DNA from: Clostridiaceae bacterium
GTDB lineage: Bacteria > Bacillota > Clostridia > Peptostreptococcales > Tindalliaceae
Direction: 5' to 3'
Length of the DNA stretch: 51,132 nt
Assembly: GCA_011390155.1 (NCBI GenBank)
Contig: JAABSW010000018.1
Coordinates: 1-51,132 of the forward strand
The position numbers were made by a program, and so were the translations under genes. Each line of letters starts with the position of its first letter. Position 1 is the stretch's first letter. Shown here one piece after another: positions 45,312 to 51,132 of this stretch. The notes beneath the pieces were generated by a model. That model saw only the letters and a list, made by a program, of their open reading frames with translations, was not told the DNA's origin and did no database searches.

Positions 45312-46808
45312 GTGGCGAGCCAAACTGTTATGTACCCTTGGTTTATTACTTTTCTATTTTTAGCTGTCTGCGGGATACTGGTTTTTGCACTTTATCGCAA
45401 CCGCCGAGAGTATAAACAAGTTCTTTTTTCTTTGGAAAATGAAGAGCAAGGGTTGAAAGCAGTAATGGAGGAACAAACAAAAGAATTGCATCAAGTCAAA
45501 CACCAGGAGGCGTTTTATAAACGTCTGGCCGAGAATGCCATGGACTGTATCTGGTTATTGGATCTACAAACATACACCTTTGAATATGTCAGCCCCTCTG
45601 TTTATCAGCTGAGAGGCTTAACAGCTGAGGAAGCCGTTGGCGAAACTTTGGAAGATGCATTTACCCCTGATTCCGTTTCAAAAATTTATAAAATGCTAAA
45701 CCAAACCATGGAACAACTGATGTCAAAGGAAGAAGAAGATGTCTCTACCGGTATTGTCTGCCAACTGGAACAATACAAACACGATGGCACCATTGCTTTC
45801 ATGGAGGTTTCCATACGGATGATTTTTGAACAACAGGGAACATTAAAGATACTGGGTGTCTCCCGGGATGTTTCAGAAAAACGCCAACTGGAAGAAACCT
45901 TATCCCAGGAACAGGAAGAAGCTAAAGTACAAAGCTGTATTTATGAAGCACTTTTTAAGAACACCCGTGATGCAGTTGCTTATTTTGATGATGAGGAACG
46001 GATTGTCGCCATTAATGATCGTTTTTCGTCCCTCTTCGGCTACACCCGTGAGGAAGCTAAGGATCAATACATAAACAATGTGGTTTTTAGTAAAAATCGC
46101 AAAGCTGATTCAGAAGTAATGCCAATTGCACTCGAAACCATCCAAGCTTCTACTGTTGAACTTCAAACCACTCGCTATCACCGTGACGGTACACCAATCC
46201 ACGTGCTGGCCAAAGGGGTGCCCATTTATATTAACGGAAAATTCTGGGGCGGTTATGGTGTTTACACAGATATTACCCCTTTGAAGCAAACGGAGAAAAA
46301 GCTGCAGCTTTTAGCCACCACAGATGCCCTGACAGGTTTGTTTAATCGCCGCCAGTTTATGGACTCCGCCAGTACAGAACTTCGAAAAGCCATGCGTTAT
46401 CACTTACCCCTGTCACTGATCTTGTTAGACATTGACCATTTTAAAAGCGTTAATGACAACTTTGGCCATGATGTTGGTGACATGATCCTCGTCTTGTTAG
46501 CCAATCAATTGAAACAACATGCACGGAACACGGATGAAGTTTTCCGTCTTGGCGGCGAAGAATTCGGCATGTTGCTGCCAAGTACCAATGCAGAAGGTGC
46601 TTATATAGCTGCTGAACGTTTACGCAAAGCCATTGAAGGCGAGAAATACATGAATGGCCTTACGGAAATTCGCTTTACCATCAGCTTGGGAATTGCTCAC
46701 ATGTCAGAAAAAATCACTGATGTAGACACATTGTTCAAACAGGCAGACAATGCCCTTTATGCTGCAAAATCCAGGGGTCGTAATCAAGTAGTGCTGGCCG
46801 AACAGTAG
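45312..46808 (+). CDS. Membrane-anchored PAS-PAS-GGDEF diguanylate cyclase
   Basis: About 498 residues. One N-terminal hydrophobic segment (FITFLFLAVCGILVFALY), a short coiled coil, two PAS domains (about 70-190, ending LGVSRDVSEKR; about 210-330, ending GVYTDITPLKQ) and GGDEF (about 335-490) with TDALTGLFNRR, LDIDHFKSVNDNFGHDVGD and RLGGEEF. RNTD precedes it by five residues, an inhibitory RxxD site. I prefer the GTG at 45312, nine bases after GAGAGG; TTG 45282 and ATG 45303 are in-frame alternatives. Confidence 0.88.
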   Translation: MASQTVMYPWFITFLFLAVCGILVFALYRNRREYKQVLFSLENEEQGLKAVMEEQTKELHQVKHQEAFYKRLAENAMDCIWLLDLQTYTFEYVSPSVYQLRGLTAEEAVGETLEDAFTPDSVSKIYKMLNQTMEQLMSKEEEDVSTGIVCQLEQYKHDGTIAFMEVSIRMIFEQQGTLKILGVSRDVSEKRQLEETLSQEQEEAKVQSCIYEALFKNTRDAVAYFDDEERIVAINDRFSSLFGYTREEAKDQYINNVVFSKNRKADSEVMPIALETIQASTVELQTTRYHRDGTPIHVLAKGVPIYINGKFWGGYGVYTDITPLKQTEKKLQLLATTDALTGLFNRRQFMDSASTELRKAMRYHLPLSLILLDIDHFKSVNDNFGHDVGDMILVLLANQLKQHARNTDEVFRLGGEEFGMLLPSTNAEGAYIAAERLRKAIEGEKYMNGLTEIRFTISLGIAHMSEKITDVDTLFKQADNALYAAKSRGRNQVVLAEQ

Positions 46809-46833
46809 AAAATTTTACACTTCTATCAACATT

Positions 46834-46867
46834 CAACCCCCTGACAATTTAAATTGCCAGAGGGTTG
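46834..46867. terminator. Bidirectional terminator between GGDEF gene and metH
   Basis: CAACCC-CTG-CAATTT pairs with AAATTG-CAG-GGGTTG around the centre, with two mismatched positions; T run on the plus strand. Confidence 0.75.
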
Positions 46868-46884
46868 TTATTTTTCTCAGTTTA

Positions 46885-49242
46885 TTATCCCAGCACTTTT
46901 TTAGCGATATCGACAGATGCTTTGGCATCTTTTGCATAGTAATCGGCACCAATAAAAGCCGCGTATTCAGGTGTGAGCACTGCTCCGCCTACCATCACTT
47001 CGCATGCAATCCCAGCCTCCCTCAAAGCCAGGATGGTCTCTTTCATAGCACCCAGGGTTGTGGTCATCAATGCACTTAGCCCCACAAGCCTTACCCGGTG
47101 CTCAACTGCAGCTTTTACAATTTGTTCCGGGGATCTGTCCCGGCCAAGGTCAATGACCTGGTAGCCATAATTGGCCAGAATGGTCTTAACAATGTTCTTC
47201 CCGATATCATGAATGTCTCCCTTTACAGTGGCCACAAGAATTTTATCTTTTTTTACGTCTTCCTGTCCCAATGCTTCAAGATGTGTTTTAAGAACATCAA
47301 AGGCTTCCACTGCCGCATTGGCGCTTTGCAGGAGCTGGGGCAGGTAGCAGGTGCCCTTTTCAAAATCATTCCCTACAATGTCCAGGGCAGGAATCAGCAT
47401 CCCGTTAACAATGTCCTCCGGCTTCAAGGTCTTCAGGGCTCTTCTAGCTGCCATGGCAGCCGGTTTTTTGAGACCCTGCAACACAGCATCCTGCAAAGAC
47501 ATCTCCGTATCCTGGTTTTCCACCGGTGGCGTTGTCCCTGCATAACACTCCAGGTATTCTTTTGCCTGCTCATCATAATTATACAACACATTAAAGCTGG
47601 CGATGGACGCCATCATGGGTTCACTCAGGGGGTTAATAATTGGCATGTCCAAACCATGAGCCAGTGCCAGGGTTAAAAAACTCGTGTTGATTTGTTGGCG
47701 GTTGGGCAGCCCAAAAGAGATGTTTGACACGCCCAAAACTGTTCTGACACCCAGTCTTTCTTTCACCATCTTCAGTGCATCCAACGTTTCTTTCACATCT
47801 TCCTGTTGGGCACTGGCGGTGAGGGTAAGGCAATCGATGTAAACATCTTCCCGTGTCAACCCATGTTTTGCTGCTTCATTAACAATTTTTTCAGCAATGA
47901 TGAATCGCTCTTCAGCACTGGTAGGTATGCCTTTTTCGTCCAATGTCAGTCCCACCACAGCAGCTCCGTATTTTTTACAGATGGGGAGCAGTTGATCCAG
48001 TACTGCCTGTTCTCCATTCACAGAGTTAACAATTGGTTTTCCGTTGTAAACCCTCAGTCCGGCTTCAATCACATCGACCCGGGTGGAATCAATTTGCAGG
48101 GGTAAATTACTGACACTTTGAATTGCCTTTATCGCTGAAACCATCATGGATACTTCATCGATTTCCGGCAGCCCCACGTTCACATCCAACACTTTTGCCC
48201 CCGCTTTTTCCTGGGCAATGGCCTGTTCTAGAAGATAATCCATGTTTCCGTTGCGAAGTGCTTCCTTCAAGCGTTTTTTTCCTGTGGGATTTATGTTTTC
48301 TCCAATAACCGTTACCCTGTCCACCGTTACCGCTTTTATCGCGCTGCAAACAACACTTTTTCTGACGCTTACTTTCTGTTGAATTACAACTCCCCGAAAA
48401 GAAGCGGCTAACAGCCTTACATAATCCGGGGTTGTTCCGCAGCAGCCTCCTATAGCCGCGACTCCCAGCGCCTTGTACTCTTTCATTTCCTCACAAAACT
48501 GCTGGGCTGAAATATTGTAAACCCCTGACCCCGGGTCAGGCAACCCTGCGTTTGCCTTGATAAACACAGGTAAACTTGCTACCTCACACATGCGGCGGGC
48601 TAAAGGAAACACTTCCACCGGTCCAAGGGAACAGTTAATGCCCAATCCGTCGACACCAAGCCCCTCTAAAGTAGCCACCATTGACTCGATGCAGCAGCCT
48701 GTGAAAGTGCGTCCATTTTCCTCAAAGGTCATGGATGCCAGCACCGGGAGATTGGTGTTTTCCTTTGCTGCCAGTACACCCGCCTTCACTTCATATAAAT
48801 CCGTCATGGTTTCAAACAAAATCAAATCGGCGCCGGCTTCTTCCCCCGCCACCACTATCTCTCTGAAAACACTATAAGCTTCTTCAAACTCAAGGGTTCC
48901 TGCAGGTACAAGCATTTCACCAATGGGACCAATGTCAAGCATCACACGGGAATGGGTGCCTTCACAGGCTTTTCTGGCGCAAGCAGTTGCTGCAAAAACG
49001 ATGTCTCTCACTGAGTACCCGCTGCCTTCCAACTTTTTAGCATTTGTTCCGAAGGTGTTGGTACAAATCAGCTCCGATCCTGCTTCCACATAAGCACGGT
49101 TAATCTGTGTCACAATGTCTGGATGTGTCACTGAGTATAGATCCGGACGCTCACCTGGAGATAATCCCTTGCTTTGCAACATGGTTCCCATGGCGCCATC
49201 CATGATCAACATTTTGTTGGATTTTAATAGACGATCTCGCAC
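46885..49242 (-). CDS. metH: B12-dependent methionine synthase lacking the activation domain
   Basis: 785 residues: homocysteine-methyltransferase domain (1-290; zinc Cys in GINCSLGP and IGGCCGTTP), pterin/folate domain (about 305-575), cap and B12-binding domain with KGDIHDIGKNI (the DxHxxG cobalt-ligand motif) near residue 675. It ends after the B12 domain, so the AdoMet activation domain is absent; that domain is the separate gene next door. The GTG at 49242 follows AAGGAGGGAAATACCT; it would overlap the upstream gene by 92 bases. Makes methionine from homocysteine with methyl-THF. The shorter start at internal ATG codons would cut the first barrel strand. Confidence 0.92.
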   Translation of the reverse strand: MRDRLLKSNKMLIMDGAMGTMLQSKGLSPGERPDLYSVTHPDIVTQINRAYVEAGSELICTNTFGTNAKKLEGSGYSVRDIVFAATACARKACEGTHSRVMLDIGPIGEMLVPAGTLEFEEAYSVFREIVVAGEEAGADLILFETMTDLYEVKAGVLAAKENTNLPVLASMTFEENGRTFTGCCIESMVATLEGLGVDGLGINCSLGPVEVFPLARRMCEVASLPVFIKANAGLPDPGSGVYNISAQQFCEEMKEYKALGVAAIGGCCGTTPDYVRLLAASFRGVVIQQKVSVRKSVVCSAIKAVTVDRVTVIGENINPTGKKRLKEALRNGNMDYLLEQAIAQEKAGAKVLDVNVGLPEIDEVSMMVSAIKAIQSVSNLPLQIDSTRVDVIEAGLRVYNGKPIVNSVNGEQAVLDQLLPICKKYGAAVVGLTLDEKGIPTSAEERFIIAEKIVNEAAKHGLTREDVYIDCLTLTASAQQEDVKETLDALKMVKERLGVRTVLGVSNISFGLPNRQQINTSFLTLALAHGLDMPIINPLSEPMMASIASFNVLYNYDEQAKEYLECYAGTTPPVENQDTEMSLQDAVLQGLKKPAAMAARRALKTLKPEDIVNGMLIPALDIVGNDFEKGTCYLPQLLQSANAAVEAFDVLKTHLEALGQEDVKKDKILVATVKGDIHDIGKNIVKTILANYGYQVIDLGRDRSPEQIVKAAVEHRVRLVGLSALMTTTLGAMKETILALREAGIACEVMVGGAVLTPEYAAFIGADYYAKDAKASVDIAKKVLG

Positions 49243-49888
49243 AGGTATTTCCCTCCTTCTTATTCTGGCAGACAGATTCCAACGCACATGTATCGCACCC
49301 CGCCAGATGGCCTGTCACAGGTTGTGTGGAAATACCACACACAGCCGTGATGCTTTTACGAGGTGTCAGGATGTGGGTGGGTGTTGCGTAAAGACCAATT
49401 TTTCTGCCAGCGTCAAGCAGACGCAGTAATTCATTTTGCACGGTGATGGGAAAATCCCCATACCCAGGGGAAAAACGCGACGTGACGTAAAGTCCCTGTT
49501 GGTGATATTCATCCCTCACCAATGCTTCAAATTCCTCCACCACCCCTTCAATCAGAATACTTGTCACTGCATCCATGATGACTGCTTCATTCATATCACT
49601 CACAGAGGCTTTGCGGATCAGTGTATCGATTTGCGACCCCAGGGTTGCGGCAATCAACAAGCATTTGTGGCAATGAACCAGGTGCCTGTCAATGTCTTTT
49701 CCAGTAAGGAATGGCTCAAGAGATATAACAGTAAACTCCTTTTTAATTGACCTGATTGCAGCTGTTTTCATAACCTGGTCCATAACTTCATTTATTTTTT
49801 GACAAGTATATTCATCTGGTTTGTTATCAACAGGGTATCCCAAGCGTCTGTACACATCTTCAAGAATGATCATTTCTGTCAGTATCAT
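49151..49888 (-). CDS. Methionine synthase reactivation-domain protein (stand-alone)
   Basis: 245 residues. RFSPGYGDFPITVQ and ATPTHILTPRKSITAVCGIS are the AdoMet-site signatures of the MetH activation domain, here as a separate protein, as known in clostridia. It would methylate and reduce inactive cobalamin on MetH. Start ATG overlaps the metF stop (ATGA), with AAAGGAAC before. The C terminus (GCDTCALESVC then about 40 residues) is longer than I expect and runs 92 bases into metH; those last residues look non-homologous. Confidence 0.85.
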   Translation of the reverse strand: MILTEMIILEDVYRRLGYPVDNKPDEYTCQKINEVMDQVMKTAAIRSIKKEFTVISLEPFLTGKDIDRHLVHCHKCLLIAATLGSQIDTLIRKASVSDMNEAVIMDAVTSILIEGVVEEFEALVRDEYHQQGLYVTSRFSPGYGDFPITVQNELLRLLDAGRKIGLYATPTHILTPRKSITAVCGISTQPVTGHLAGCDTCALESVCQNKKEGNTCARSSIKIQQNVDHGWRHGNHVAKQGIISR

Positions 49889-50766
49889 GTGTTGTTCCTT
49901 TCCGGCAATAAATCTGAGATGCCTTCATACACCTGAGAGGCAACCTCTACATTGTTCATAGCGTAGAGATGAATACCATCAGCACCGCCTATGATCAAGT
50001 CGCGTATTTGGTGAATTGCAAATTCAATGCCTGCTTCGTAAAGGGAAGCGGGATCATTGTCGTATTTACTAAGCATCTTTGTCAAAGTTGGCGGCATACT
50101 GGCAGAACTTAGGGCAATGGTACGCTGTACCTGCCGCGTATTGACAATGGGCATCACCCCCGCCTGCACAGGCAGGCAGTACCCAGCTTTTCTTGCCATG
50201 TTGAGAAAACGATAATAGCTTCCGTTATCAAAAAACAGTTGGGTGACCAAATGTGACAATCCTGCTTTTATTTTTTGTTGCATATTCTTCAGGTCCTGGG
50301 TCAGATCAGAGCTTTCCACATGCCCTTCCGGATAACAGGCGCCTGCCACGTTGAAAACTCCCTGGCTGTGAATAAAATGCACCAAATCACTTGCATATAA
50401 AAAGTCTGTTTTTCGGGGAAGATGTGGGTTTATATCGCCGCGCAGTGCCAAAATATTTCTCACATCATGCTGCTGCAATTTTTGCAATGTATCCACCACC
50501 TGCTCCCTGTCAGCATTAACACATGTCAGGTGTGCCAACGGCTCTATGTTCAGGTTGTTCTTCAGATAACAGGCAATCTGGCAGGTGTCATCGCCTGCTG
50601 TTGTTCCTCCTGCTCCATATGTGACACTGATATAGTCCGGCTGCAATTCAGCCAATGCATTCAAAACCGGATAAAGACTCTCCGGTGTGCCATTGGTTCT
50701 TTTAGGTGGAAAAACTTCAATGGAGAAAACACAAGGTGACTGCTCAAACCTTTCATAGATAAACAT
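49885..50766 (-). CDS. metF: Methylenetetrahydrofolate reductase
   Basis: 293 residues, flavin TIM barrel. FSIEVFPPKRTNG (catalytic Glu), SVTYGAGGTT, HLTCVNADR and ILALRGDIN mark the family. Makes methyl-THF for MetH. The ATG at 50766 follows AGGGGA; upstream ATG codons at 50775 and 50772 overlap the ribosome site. First gene of metF / activation protein / metH; the next gene overlaps it by four bases. Confidence 0.94.
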   Translation of the reverse strand: MFIYERFEQSPCVFSIEVFPPKRTNGTPESLYPVLNALAELQPDYISVTYGAGGTTAGDDTCQIACYLKNNLNIEPLAHLTCVNADREQVVDTLQKLQQHDVRNILALRGDINPHLPRKTDFLYASDLVHFIHSQGVFNVAGACYPEGHVESSDLTQDLKNMQQKIKAGLSHLVTQLFFDNGSYYRFLNMARKAGYCLPVQAGVMPIVNTRQVQRTIALSSASMPPTLTKMLSKYDNDPASLYEAGIEFAIHQIRDLIIGGADGIHLYAMNNVEVASQVYEGISDLLPERNNT

Positions 50767-50795
50767 GCTCATCATCCCCTAAATATTTAAACTCT

Positions 50796-50824
50796 ATTAT
50801 AGACCCGCGCTTTAGTATTGTAAA
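50796..50824 (-). promoter_or_regulatory. Promoter of the metF operon
   Basis: On the minus strand TTTACA (50819-50824), 17-base spacer, TATAAT (50796-50801). The leader to the ATG is about 20 bases, so no riboswitch fits. Confidence 0.75.
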
Positions 50825-50887
50825 GCATAATTCCACAAGTAATTGAAAGAAGATTAACTCAATTATGACGAAACATTCATTGTATAC

Positions 50888-50920
50888 AAAAAACCCCTGG
50901 CACGATGTGTGCCAGAGGCT
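50888..50920 (-). terminator. Terminator of the right-edge gene
   Basis: CTCTGGCAC pairs with GTGCCAGGGG around a five-base loop, then a T run, on the minus strand, about 45 bases after the stop of the edge gene. Confidence 0.88.
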
Positions 50921-50966
50921 CATTTAACTACTATTTTATCCGATGCATATTGTTCGTGATAACTGT

Positions 50967-51131
50967 TTATCCTAATTGTTCGTTAAGGATTTCAACCAGT
51001 TTACGTGTTACGTCAGCGGTAACACCTGCACAGCGGCTTTTTCTTTCAGGATCGCCATATTCACAGCCTTGTACTTCCATAAACTTGTTGACAGACACTT
51101 CGCAAAGTGTTGATCCTGCAACGGTTGTGGG
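50967..51131 (-). CDS. 3' end of an unidentified protein (partial, right edge, inverted near-copy of 2-166)
   Basis: Frame open from the right edge, ending at TAA 50967-50969, 54 residues. Only one residue differs from the left-edge fragment (Val for Glu at position 12), and ten of 165 bases differ. The 3' flanks and terminators are unrelated, so the similarity ends with the coding part. Family not recognised; the same three Cys are kept. Confidence 0.8.
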   Translation of the reverse strand, partial: PTTVAGSTLCEVSVNKFMEVQGCEYGDPERKSRCAGVTADVTRKLVEILNEQLG

Positions 51132-51132
51132 C

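Noticed and set aside
50775-50887. SAM or cobalamin riboswitch before metF
   Set aside because: The promoter leaves a leader of about 20 bases; no riboswitch-like conserved segments are visible.
1-51132. CRISPR arrays, tRNA/rRNA genes, IS elements or prophage
   Set aside because: No regular repeat arrays, cloverleaf-like sequences, transposase or integrase genes were seen on reading both strands.

Overview
The window reads as a piece of an anaerobic Firmicute genome, most likely a clostridium of moderate GC. I infer this from strong Shine-Dalgarno sites close to starts (including GTG and TTG starts), sigma-A type promoters, a T-box leader, a BirA-type operator, split B12-dependent methionine synthase genes, many flavodoxin/FMN/Fe-S proteins and selenium genes. 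Nearly all of it is chromosomal housekeeping and signalling DNA. I see no tRNA, rRNA, CRISPR array, phage or insertion sequence.

Left part (1-11 kb). The 3' end of a gene of unknown family (2-166) is followed by an autoregulated ArsR repressor. Next is a leftward operon: purine nucleoside phosphorylase, a divergent MtnA-like sugar-phosphate isomerase, and a 93-residue selenoprotein with an in-frame TGA at 888-890 (CC/Se motif type). Then come a PHP phosphoesterase, the selenium-linked YedF protein, a universal stress protein, a glutamate-synthase-like FMN protein with a four-Cys cluster, a membrane PIN/TRAM protein, a MarR-WrbA pair, a flavin reductase and an arsenate reductase.

Middle (11-30 kb). 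This part is rich in signal transduction. An EAL-CBS phosphodiesterase and a degenerate-EAL-CBS-GGDEF protein are divergent. They are followed by a soluble CBS-chemoreceptor, so three proteins share one kind of CBS pair. Further along are a dCache chemoreceptor, a cytoplasmic PAS histidine kinase with a stand-alone receiver, a PAS-GAF-GGDEF cyclase and a decayed GGDEF fragment. Between them lie a QueG-like/flavodoxin/FMN-binding redox operon, a small basic protein, a possible CpaF-like relic, an M20 amidase, a DUF401 permease, a DUF445 protein and a second UspA.

Right part (30-51 kb). An eight-gene leftward operon makes branched-chain amino acids (ilvN, ilvC, leuA, cimA, leuC, leuD, leuB, ilvB). 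Its leader holds two T-box stem I units with apparent Ile (AUC) and Leu (CUC) specifiers but only one terminator/antiterminator. Then follow hslO, a cold shock gene, a CPBP protease, an M20D amidohydrolase, hpt, a small membrane protein, bioY under a BirA-like operator, a PAS-PAS-GGDEF cyclase, and the metF/activation/metH methionine operon.

The last 165 bases carry, in inverted orientation, a near-copy of the gene fragment that opens the window. The segment is therefore bounded by two members of a recent gene family; this may be why the sequence starts and stops there.
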